NCBI GenBank assembly: GCA_030428695.1
Contig: JAUIEM010000030.1
Location: 1 to 38,344 of the forward strand
Direction of reading: 5' to 3'
Origin: a bacterium
GTDB taxonomy: Bacteria; Planctomycetota; J058; JAJDCP01
DNA length: 38,344 nucleotides
The position numbers and the translations under genes were made by a program. Below are positions 6,921-14,434 of this stretch, piece after piece (position 1 is the first letter of the stretch; every line of letters starts with the position of its first letter). Under the pieces are notes generated by a model. It was not told the DNA's origin. It made no database searches and worked only from the letters and a program-made list of their open reading frames with translations.

Positions 6921-9251
6921 ATGCCGACCGCGACCCCGTCCGAGCCCGACACCATCGCCCTCTTGCCCCTCGCCTACGTCGCCTGGGCCGACGGCGTGCT
7001 GACGCCGTCCGAGATCGCGACCGCCCGCGAGAGCTTCGCCGCGACCTACGGAGAGGAGGTCGCGGAGGAAGCCTGGGACGCCCTGCTCGACCCCGCCCGC
7101 CCGCCGAGCGCCGAGACGCTCGAGGGCTGGCTGCGCACGATCCGCGAGCTCGGCGCCCAGCTGCCCTCCGGCCAGCGGCGCTCGCTCGCCGAGCTCGGCG
7201 CGGCGATGGCGCGGATCAGCGCGAAGACCGAGGGCAGCGTGTCGGTCTCGGCCTGCGAGGCCCTCGCCAAGGTCGAGGCCGCGCTCGGGGTGATCGGCCC
7301 CGAGGTCGCCGCCGAGCTGGTCTCCGGCCGCCACGCGAAGGTCGTCGACGAGCCCTCCGACCGCCCCCTGGCGGAGGCGGAGCGGGCGACCCTGCAGGCG
7401 CTCTTCGAGGGCGAGCACGAGGCGCTGCGCAAGGAGGTGCGGGCGCTCCTGCGCGACCCGACCTTCGCCCACGACCACTCGATCGACGGCGCGACCTACC
7501 GCGAGCGCACCCTGAGCTGGTGCAGGGAGCTCGCCGCCCGCGGCCTCGGCGGCGTGATGTTTCCCGAGGAGTTCGCCGGGCGCAACGACCCGGCGGGCTT
7601 CATCGCGGTGTTCGAGACCCTCGCCCTGCACGACCTCAGCCTGACGGTGAAGTACGGCGTCCAGTTCGGCCTGTTCGGCAACGCCCTCTTCCAGCTCGGC
7701 ACCCTCTCCCACCACACGGCCTGGCTGGCCGCCGCCGCGCGCCTCGAGCTGCCGGGCTGCTTCGCGATGACCGAGACCGGGCACGGCTCGAACGTGCGCT
7801 CGATCGAGACGACGGCGCGCTACGACGCGGCGACGGCGAGCTTCGTGCTCGACACGCCGCACGAGGGAGCGCGCAAGGACTACATCGGCAACGCCGCCTG
7901 CCACGGGCGCATGGCCGTGGTCTTCGCGCAGCTCGAGGTCGGCGAGGCCGAGCACGGCGTGCACGCCTTCGTCGTGCCGATCCGCGACGCCGCGGGCCAG
8001 CCCTGCCCCGGCGTGCGCATCGGCGACTGCGGGCCGAAGATGGGCCTGCCCGGCGTCGACAACGGGCGGCTTTCCTTCGACGGCGTGCGCGTCCCGCGCG
8101 AGAACCTGCTCGACCGCTTCGGGGCGGTCGCCCCCGACGGCACCTACACCTCCCCGATCGCGAGCCCCGGGCGGCGCTTCTTCGCGATGCTGCAGACCCT
8201 GGTCGGCGGCCGCGTCGGCGTCGCCTGCGCGGCGGCGAGCGCGGCCCGGGTCGGGCTCTGCATCGCGGTCCGCTACGGGGCGCGGCGGCGCCAGTTCGGG
8301 CCGGCGGGCCAGCCGGAGACCGTGCTGCTCGACTACAGGACCCACCAGCGCCGGCTGATGCCGCTGCTCGCGCAGTCCTACGCCCTGTTCTTCGCGCTGC
8401 GCGAGCTGGTCGGTCGCTTCACCGCCTGCTTCGGGCCGGGGGCGGAACCGGACGAGGACGCCCGGCGCCAGCTCGAGGTGCTCGCCGCGGGCTTCAAGGC
8501 CTACGCGACCCGGGCGACCACCGACGCCCTGCAGGAGTGCCGCGAGGCCTGCGGCGGGCAGGGCTACCTGGCGGTCAACCGCTTCGCGGCCCTCAAGGCG
8601 GACACCGATGTGTTCACCACCTTCGAGGGCGACAACACCGTGCTCCTGCAGCTGGTCGCCAAGGGCCTGCTCAGCCGCTACAAGCAGAGCTTCAGCGACC
8701 TGAAGTTCTTCGGCCTGTTGCGCTACCTGGCCGGCGAGGCGGCGACGGCGCTCGCCGAGCTCAACCCGGTCAGCATCCGCCTGAGCAGCGAGGCGCACCT
8801 GCGCGACGCCGGCTTCCAGCTCGGCCTCTTGCGCTACCGCGAGCAGTCGCTGCTCGCCTCGGTCGCGCGGCGGCTCAAGCGGCGGCTCGACGGCGGTATG
8901 GACTCCTTCGCCGCCGTCGTCGAGTGCCAGGACCACCTGGTCGCCCTCGCCTCGGCCCACGTCGAGGCCGAGGTGCTCGCGAGCTTCCAGCGCGGCTGCG
9001 CGGCGCTGCCCGAGGGAGGACTGCGGGACAAGCTCAGCCGGTTGTGCAGCCTGCACGGGCTCGGAGCGATCGAGCGCGAGGCCGCCTGGTACCTCGAGAA
9101 CGAGCTGATGGTCGCGAGCAAGGCGCGGGCGATCCGCGACCAGGTCAACACCCTCTGCGCCGAGGTACGCCGCGACGCCGTCGCCCTGGTCGACGCGTGG
9201 GTGATCCCCTCGGTCAGCCTCGGGGCGCCGATCGCCCTCGACGAGGTCTGA
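6921..9251 (+). CDS. Acyl-CoA oxidase/dehydrogenase with N-terminal helical extension
   Basis: 776 residues from ATG 6921, which has AGGAGG 6 bases upstream; an open frame further upstream lacks such a site. Residues about 1-130 are helical, with a TerB-like LPLAYVAWADGVLTPSE opening. The remainder is an acyl-CoA dehydrogenase/oxidase fold: MTETGHGSNV (flavin and substrate contact), CGGQGYLAVNRF, and TTFEGDNTVLLQLVAKGLL. The last is the oxidase-type motif containing the catalytic glutamate. Length and the long C-terminal helical part fit acyl-CoA oxidases better than short dehydrogenases (about 380). Known reaction: FAD-dependent alpha-beta oxidation of acyl-CoA in beta-oxidation, passing electrons to oxygen if it is a true oxidase. 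A 67-residue gene follows after 3 bases. Confidence 0.88.
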   Translation: MPTATPSEPDTIALLPLAYVAWADGVLTPSEIATARESFAATYGEEVAEEAWDALLDPARPPSAETLEGWLRTIRELGAQLPSGQRRSLAELGAAMARISAKTEGSVSVSACEALAKVEAALGVIGPEVAAELVSGRHAKVVDEPSDRPLAEAERATLQALFEGEHEALRKEVRALLRDPTFAHDHSIDGATYRERTLSWCRELAARGLGGVMFPEEFAGRNDPAGFIAVFETLALHDLSLTVKYGVQFGLFGNALFQLGTLSHHTAWLAAAARLELPGCFAMTETGHGSNVRSIETTARYDAATASFVLDTPHEGARKDYIGNAACHGRMAVVFAQLEVGEAEHGVHAFVVPIRDAAGQPCPGVRIGDCGPKMGLPGVDNGRLSFDGVRVPRENLLDRFGAVAPDGTYTSPIASPGRRFFAMLQTLVGGRVGVACAAASAARVGLCIAVRYGARRRQFGPAGQPETVLLDYRTHQRRLMPLLAQSYALFFALRELVGRFTACFGPGAEPDEDARRQLEVLAAGFKAYATRATTDALQECREACGGQGYLAVNRFAALKADTDVFTTFEGDNTVLLQLVAKGLLSRYKQSFSDLKFFGLLRYLAGEAATALAELNPVSIRLSSEAHLRDAGFQLGLLRYREQSLLASVARRLKRRLDGGMDSFAAVVECQDHLVALASAHVEAEVLASFQRGCAALPEGGLRDKLSRLCSLHGLGAIEREAAWYLENELMVASKARAIRDQVNTLCAEVRRDAVALVDAWVIPSVSLGAPIALDEV

Positions 9252-9254
9252 GCG

Positions 9255-9458
9255 GTGCTGTTCCCGTGGCGGGCGGTGTGGCCGGAGAGCGGCGGGGAGC
9301 GCGAGCTGGTGATGCACTTCGTCGACCGGCAGGACGACCTGGAGGCGGTGCAGCAGGCCTTCCGGGACGCGCTGTCCGTCGTCTCCGCCGACAGCCTCGC
9401 GGCCTTCGAGGCGGATGGCTATGTCCATGAGCTGCCGCCGACGGGGTCCGCGGTTTGA
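9255..9458 (+). CDS. Small hypothetical protein downstream of acyl-CoA oxidase
   Basis: 67 residues from GTG 9255, with GAGG about 9 bases upstream inside the end of the preceding gene; the gap to that gene is 3 bases, so translation is probably coupled. Sequence starts LFPWRAVWPESGGERELVM and continues with a short acidic helix. No family recognised. The -35 of the next gene's promoter overlaps its last codons. Confidence 0.5.
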   Translation: MLFPWRAVWPESGGERELVMHFVDRQDDLEAVQQAFRDALSVVSADSLAAFEADGYVHELPPTGSAV

Positions 9459-9483
9459 TGGTCCATCGCCGTTCCCTTACACT
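9455..9483 (+). promoter_or_regulatory. Sigma-70-like promoter of the first FHA-REC-kinase gene
   Basis: TTGATG (9455-9460), 17-base spacer, TACACT (9478-9483). Each box matches four of six consensus bases with ideal spacing. The predicted transcript starts near 9490, leaving a leader of about 85 bases before GTG 9577. Confidence 0.45.
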
Positions 9484-9576
9484 TTGTCGGGGACGATCCT
9501 CCGCCTGAAACGGCGCATCTCCTACCGTTCCGGCCATGGTTCGCACCAGCCTGTGCAAGGACAACGAGGCGGCTGG

Positions 9577-11652
9577 GTGTTTCTCGAGACGCTGGAAATC
9601 CTGGACGGCAAGGCGAAGGACCACCGGGTGCCGCTGGTCGGGACGCTGAACATCGGGAAGAACCCCGCCTCCGACCTCGTGCTCGACGACCCGGGGGTGT
9701 CCTGGAACCACGCCCGGATCATCCGCCGCAACCGCGCCCTCTGGATCGCCGACCTCGCGAGCACCAACGGCACCTTCCTCGATGGGAGGCGGCTCGACAG
9801 CTCCTGGAAGCGCTTCAAGGTCGGGGCGGAGATCACCTTCGGGAAGATCCGCGGGCGGGTGCTGCCGGCCGCCCAGTCCCCGACGCCGCGTCCGCCGGGC
9901 AAGAAGCGGCCGCCTGCGACGCCTGCCCCCGAGCCGCTCGCGAAGATCGAGAAGACCTCCCACGACACCGAGCCCTGCTTCCGCCTGCTCGACCAGCTCG
10001 TCATCGAGGAGGAAGAGGTCGGTCAGCAGGTCTCGCGCACCCGCGAGCGGGTCCGTAAGCGCTCGCGGAAGGTCGAGGAGACGAAGAAGGGCTCGGACAC
10101 CGGGAAGTACGCGCCGCCGAGCTTCGTGCTCGACGGGAAGCGGCTCGCCAGCGTCGGGGTCGAGAAGATCTCGGACGCGATCCAGCGCGAGCGGGGCGAA
10201 GACACCCCGGACAAGCTCGGCTCGGTGCTCGTCGTCGACGACGATGCCTTCTTCAGCACCTGGGCCTCGACGGTCCTCAACCTCGAAGGCTACGAGGCGG
10301 TGACGGCCAAGGACGGTGTCGACGGCCTGGTGCAGCTGTCCGAGCGGCGCTTCAGCGTCGTCCTCTGCGACATGTGCATGCCGCACCTCGACGGCACCTC
10401 CTTCCTCGAGATCTCGCGGAAGAAGAAGATCGCGGCGCCGGTCATCTTCACCTCGGCGAAGAACCGGGCCGACGAGGCCCTCAACGGGGGCATGGCCTTC
10501 CTGCGCAAGCCGGTCAGCCAGGTCGAGCTGCTCGAGTGCGTCAAGAAGGTGCTCGAAGATTGCGCGCACCAGCCGACCATCAGCGCGGAGATGCGCGCGG
10601 TCTCCGATCTGATGCCGGGGGAGACGGTCGGCGACTTCGTCGTCGAACGCTGCCTGGGCAAGAGCCACCGGGGACGGGTCTACCTCGCGCGCCAGTCCTC
10701 CCTCGCCCGGAAGGTCGCGCTCAAGGTCTTCGACCCGACCCGGTTCGAGAATCGCAGCCACGGCGCGCAGCTGCTGCGCGAGGCCCAGGCGGCGGCTTCC
10801 CTCGTCCATCCCAACGTCGTCCAGGTCTACACCGTCGGCGTGCACGCCCCGACCTCGCAGCCGTTCATCGCGATGGAGTACGTCGCCGGGAAGAGCCTCG
10901 AGGAGCGCATCGGCTCGGGCGAGCCCCACAGCTTCGGGCAGATCCTGCACATTCTCGAGTCGGTCGTCGGCGCGCTCGACCGGGCGCGGGAGAAGGGGAT
11001 CGTGCACCGCGACGTGCGGCCCGGCAACATCGTCGTGTCGGAGAACTGGGAGGTGAAGGTGCTCGACTTCGGGCTCGCCAAACCGGTCGTCGAGGAGGGG
11101 CCCGACAGCCGGGGGGTCTCCCTCGGGGCTTCGGCCTACGACTCCCCCGAGCAGGCCCTCGGCAAGCGTCTCGACTGGCGCAGCGACCTGTACGGGCTCG
11201 GAGTGATCGGCTACGAGCTGCTCGCCGGCTCGGTGCCGTTCTGCTTCGACTCGCGGGCCGACGCCGCCTGGCTGCACGCCTTCGCCCCGGCGCGCGGGAT
11301 CTGCGAGGTGCGGCCGAACGTGCCGGCGTCCTTCGAGTGCGTGCTCGAGCGGATGCTCGCGAAGGACCGCCGCATGCGCTACGCCGAGCCCGCCGAGCTG
11401 CTCGCCGACCTCGAGGAGATCCGCGCCGGCCTGCGCCGGGAGAAACGGCTCGACAGCGTGCCCGAGGGGCCTCCGTTGCCGCCGGTCACGCAGGCCGAGG
11501 CCGAGGCGGGCGACCTCGGCCAGCGCCCGCTCAACCTGATCCGCCCGCGCCAGAGCGTCGGCAGCGCGGGCTCTTTCCGGTGGCTGGTGTGGGCGCTCGC
11601 CGCGCTCGGGGTCGTCGCCCTCGGCGCGCTGCTCTGGTGGCAGCTCGGCTGA
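9577..11652 (+). CDS. FHA-receiver-Ser/Thr kinase fusion with atypical kinase motifs
   Basis: The start is set at GTG 9577 (GAGG 7 bases upstream) because it aligns end to end with the paralogue at 11866: SWNH falls at residues 42-45 in both. Of 691 residues, the FHA domain is 22-80 with Ser42, His45 and STNGT (62-66). A charged linker follows. The receiver (about 216-330) has the DDD acidic cluster (221-223), phospho-acceptor Asp265, Thr292 and Lys311, all canonical. The Hanks kinase is about 353-615: Lys393, Glu402, HRD (477-479), DFG (497-499) and SPE are present, but the glycine loop is GKSHRG and the catalytic-loop lysine is Arg (HRDVRPGN). One membrane helix (about 669-689) ends the protein with almost nothing outside. 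Likely role: signal integration by phosphothreonine binding, aspartyl phosphorylation and kinase activity; kinase output may be weak. Confidence 0.88.
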   Translation: MFLETLEILDGKAKDHRVPLVGTLNIGKNPASDLVLDDPGVSWNHARIIRRNRALWIADLASTNGTFLDGRRLDSSWKRFKVGAEITFGKIRGRVLPAAQSPTPRPPGKKRPPATPAPEPLAKIEKTSHDTEPCFRLLDQLVIEEEEVGQQVSRTRERVRKRSRKVEETKKGSDTGKYAPPSFVLDGKRLASVGVEKISDAIQRERGEDTPDKLGSVLVVDDDAFFSTWASTVLNLEGYEAVTAKDGVDGLVQLSERRFSVVLCDMCMPHLDGTSFLEISRKKKIAAPVIFTSAKNRADEALNGGMAFLRKPVSQVELLECVKKVLEDCAHQPTISAEMRAVSDLMPGETVGDFVVERCLGKSHRGRVYLARQSSLARKVALKVFDPTRFENRSHGAQLLREAQAAASLVHPNVVQVYTVGVHAPTSQPFIAMEYVAGKSLEERIGSGEPHSFGQILHILESVVGALDRAREKGIVHRDVRPGNIVVSENWEVKVLDFGLAKPVVEEGPDSRGVSLGASAYDSPEQALGKRLDWRSDLYGLGVIGYELLAGSVPFCFDSRADAAWLHAFAPARGICEVRPNVPASFECVLERMLAKDRRMRYAEPAELLADLEEIRAGLRREKRLDSVPEGPPLPPVTQAEAEAGDLGQRPLNLIRPRQSVGSAGSFRWLVWALAALGVVALGALLWWQLG

Positions 11653-11802
11653 GTCCTGCGCCGGCGAGCAGCAACCGGGGACAGGCCCCTTCCTCCCGGC
11701 TCACCCGAGCAAGCGCCGTCTTCCGGTGAGACTTCTTCGGCCCTCCTCGCCCGGCCCGGCTCCTGGCCGGCCCGCCTGTCAGGCGCGGCGCGCGGCGCGA
11801 CC

Positions 11803-11831
11803 CGGACAGCGCGTCGGCTTTGCGCTATCAT
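11803..11831 (+). promoter_or_regulatory. Possible sigma-70 promoter of the second FHA-REC-kinase gene
   Basis: CGGACA (11803-11808), 17-base spacer, TATCAT (11826-11831), about 35 bases before ATG 11866. The -10 matches five of six, the -35 four of six. Confidence 0.4.
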
Positions 11832-11865
11832 CGGTGTTCGCGCCAGGGAGGGCGGCGGTCCCGGT

Positions 11866-14211
11866 ATGCAGAGAGCCAGCCTCGAGGTTCTGAGCGGAAA
11901 CTCGCGCGGACGGCGCATCGCCGTGGAGGACGAGGTGCTCATCGGGTCGCGGCCCGACGCCGACCTGTGCCTCGACGACGACGGCGTGTCGTGGAATCAC
12001 GCGCGCATCGCCTTCCGGAAGCAGAAGCTCTGGGTCAAGGACCTCGACAGCGAGGAGGGGACGACCCTCGACGGGGGCCGCCTCGGGCGCCGCTGGCGGC
12101 CCCTGGACGGGGTCTCCGAGCTGTGCTTCGGGGCGGTGCGGGCTCGCCTGGTGCCGTCGGCCATGGGCGGCACCGGAGCGTTCCCCGCCCCGGACTTCGA
12201 CGCCGAGACCGGCTCGCAGCCCACCCTCGACGTCGTCCACCGCAAGGGCACGGTGCTGCTGGTCGAGAGCCACGCCAGCGACGTCTTCTTCGCGAGCTCC
12301 TGCCTGAACGAGGCGGGCTACGCGGTGGTCTCGGCCCAGGACGGGGTCGAGGGCATGATGGCCTGCAACAAGACCGACTTCGATCTGATCCTGTGCGACG
12401 TCGGCATCCCCGACCTCGGCGGCACGAAGTTCGTCACCTACGCGCACGAGCAGGATCTGCGGGTCCCGATCCTGCTGACCGCGCCCGCCACTCTCCGCGG
12501 TGTCGCCCTCGAAGGGGTCCGGCTCGGCGCGGCGGGCTTCCTGCGCAAGCCCTACAGCAAGGACAAGCTGCTCGGGAAGGTGCGCTCCATCCTGTCGCGG
12601 CCCGCCCAGCGCGGGGACTCCGAGCTGCCGGACGCGTTCTCCCAGGGGCCGAGCGCGCAGGTGCTCGAGGACTTCAAGATCGAAGAGTCGCTCGGCCGCG
12701 GCGGCATGGGCGAGGTCTTCCTCGCGACCCAGATCTCCCTCAACCGGCCGGTCGCGCTGAAGTTCCTCAACAAGCTCGACGACGACGAGGCGCTGCATCG
12801 GCGCTTCCTGGCCGAAGCCCGCGCGGCGGCCGCGCTGGTCCACCCCAACGTCGTGCAGATCTACACCGTCGGGATGGACAAGAACACCCGCCGGCCCTTC
12901 TTCGCGATGGAGTACGTCGACGGGGAGTCGCTCAACGACCTGATGGCGAAGAAGCCGCTGCGCTTCAAGCAGATCATCCACATCGTGCGCTCGGTCGCCC
13001 AGGCGCTGGAGAAGTCACGCAAGGCCGGCCTCGTCCACCGCGACATCAAGCCGAGCAACGTGATGATCAGCGAGCGCGACGAGGTGAAGGTGCTCGACTT
13101 CGGGCTCGCCAAGTGCTACGCCTTCGACCCGGCGATCACCAGCTCCGGCGCGATCGTCGGTACGCCCTACTACCTGCCCCCGGAGCAGGCCGAAGGGCGC
13201 GACCTCGACAGCCGCTCCGACCTGTACTCGCTCGGCGTCACGATGTTCGAGATGCTCGCGGGTGAGCTGCCGTTCCAGGCCGGGAGCCCCTCGGGGTTGA
13301 TCTTCCTGCACTCCTTCTGCGAGCCGCGCAGCATCTGCGCCTACCGGCCGGGCATCCCGCGGCGCTTCGAGGAGATCCTCGCGAAGATGCTCGCGAAGAA
13401 GCCCGAGGACCGCTTCCAGACACCGCTCGAGCTGTGCGAGGCCCTCGACGCCCTCGAGGTGCGGCTGAAGTCCCGCTCGCTGCTCGACAACCGCGCCGAC
13501 GGGGAGCCGGTGCCCCCGGTCCGCTTCAGCGAGGCCCAGGCGGGCAAACTGCAGGGCCGCTTCCTGCGCCTGAAGGGCGCGCGGCGCTCGCCCGCGCAGG
13601 TACCCGAGGCGCCGCGCGCTCCCTTGCTGGTCGGCGCGGGCCTGCTGTTCGCGGTCGTGCTGGTGGTCGGGCTGCTGCTCGTGCTGCTGCCCGGCTCCGC
13701 CCTCGACCTGCACGTGGGCTGGTCGAGCGCGCGCGGGCTGCTGCCGGCCGACTCGGTGATGGTCGGCAGCGTCGGGTCACGGTGGACGACCGAGGGCGGC
13801 GTGCTGACGGCCGAAGGGGAGGGCGCGCTGCGCTGCACCCTGGACGACGACACCTGGCTCGTCGAGGGCACGCTCTTCGAGGGGGGCGGGAAGCGCCTGG
13901 GGGTGTTCGCGGAGATCGACGGCAAGCAGGACTTCGGCTTCGAGCTCCTGCGCTACGGCCAGGGCTGGCTGGTCCAGCTCGCGACTTCGGCGGACGAGGA
14001 GCGTCGGCGGCTGCCGGTCGAGCTGGCCGAAGCCGGTCTGGCCTTCCGCCTCGGCAGCGACGGCAGCGAGCTCGCCCTCGAGGTCGCGGGCACCGAGCTG
14101 GCGCGCAGCCTCGACGCGCCGGTGTCCGCCGTCATCCTCGAGGTCGATGCCGACGCCGGGGCGATGGTCTGCCGCAGCCTGCGCTGGCGGACGGCCGCGG
14201 ACGACGGCTGA
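11866..14211 (+). CDS. FHA-receiver-Ser/Thr kinase fusion with canonical kinase and degenerate sensors
   Basis: 781 residues, ATG with GGGAGGG upstream, same domain order as the gene before it. The FHA domain keeps Arg29 and SWNH (42-45), but the STNGT turn is SEEGT (62-66). The receiver (about 128-245) has phospho-acceptor Asp178, Thr205 and Lys228, but the acidic pair that binds magnesium is replaced by VESH (133-136). The kinase (about 268-530) is fully canonical: GRGGMG, Lys299, HRDIKPSN, DFG, GTPYYLPPE. A membrane helix (about 586-609) is followed by about 170 residues that would lie outside, beta-rich, resembling a lectin/glucanase-like sandwich. Inference: the catalytic member of the pair, with an external sensor and altered FHA and receiver inputs. 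Confidence 0.88.
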   Translation: MQRASLEVLSGNSRGRRIAVEDEVLIGSRPDADLCLDDDGVSWNHARIAFRKQKLWVKDLDSEEGTTLDGGRLGRRWRPLDGVSELCFGAVRARLVPSAMGGTGAFPAPDFDAETGSQPTLDVVHRKGTVLLVESHASDVFFASSCLNEAGYAVVSAQDGVEGMMACNKTDFDLILCDVGIPDLGGTKFVTYAHEQDLRVPILLTAPATLRGVALEGVRLGAAGFLRKPYSKDKLLGKVRSILSRPAQRGDSELPDAFSQGPSAQVLEDFKIEESLGRGGMGEVFLATQISLNRPVALKFLNKLDDDEALHRRFLAEARAAAALVHPNVVQIYTVGMDKNTRRPFFAMEYVDGESLNDLMAKKPLRFKQIIHIVRSVAQALEKSRKAGLVHRDIKPSNVMISERDEVKVLDFGLAKCYAFDPAITSSGAIVGTPYYLPPEQAEGRDLDSRSDLYSLGVTMFEMLAGELPFQAGSPSGLIFLHSFCEPRSICAYRPGIPRRFEEILAKMLAKKPEDRFQTPLELCEALDALEVRLKSRSLLDNRADGEPVPPVRFSEAQAGKLQGRFLRLKGARRSPAQVPEAPRAPLLVGAGLLFAVVLVVGLLLVLLPGSALDLHVGWSSARGLLPADSVMVGSVGSRWTTEGGVLTAEGEGALRCTLDDDTWLVEGTLFEGGGKRLGVFAEIDGKQDFGFELLRYGQGWLVQLATSADEERRRLPVELAEAGLAFRLGSDGSELALEVAGTELARSLDAPVSAVILEVDADAGAMVCRSLRWRTAADDG

Positions 14212-14362
14212 CGATGGGCGCCCAGCGATGGGCGCGATGGGCGGCTCCTGGCCCCGGAACCCGCATGGCTGCGTGGGGGCTTCGGGGCTCTTCGGCTCGC
14301 GCGCTCCACGGTGTTCTCCGTAAATCTTGTTTTCGGAATGGGTTACGTCAATTGTGCGGGTC

Positions 14363-14377
14363 TGGCACCCGCCTTGC
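14363..14377 (+). promoter_or_regulatory. Sigma-54 (-24/-12) promoter
   Basis: TGGCAC (14363-14368), five bases, TTGC (14374-14377). This is the exact spacing of the RpoN consensus with both GG and GC elements intact. The predicted start is near 14389, about 46 bases before ATG 14435. Such promoters need an AAA+ enhancer-binding activator; none is encoded in this window. Confidence 0.7.
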
Positions 14378-14434
14378 GATCTCCTCGGCCATGACCGCGG
14401 CTCCGCAGCCCCGAGCCCGCCAAGGAGAACCCCG

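Noticed and set aside
6639..9428. Minus-strand open frame of 929 codons over the acyl-CoA oxidase
   Set aside because: Shadow of the plus-strand gene, whose oxidase motifs and ribosome-binding site are unambiguous.
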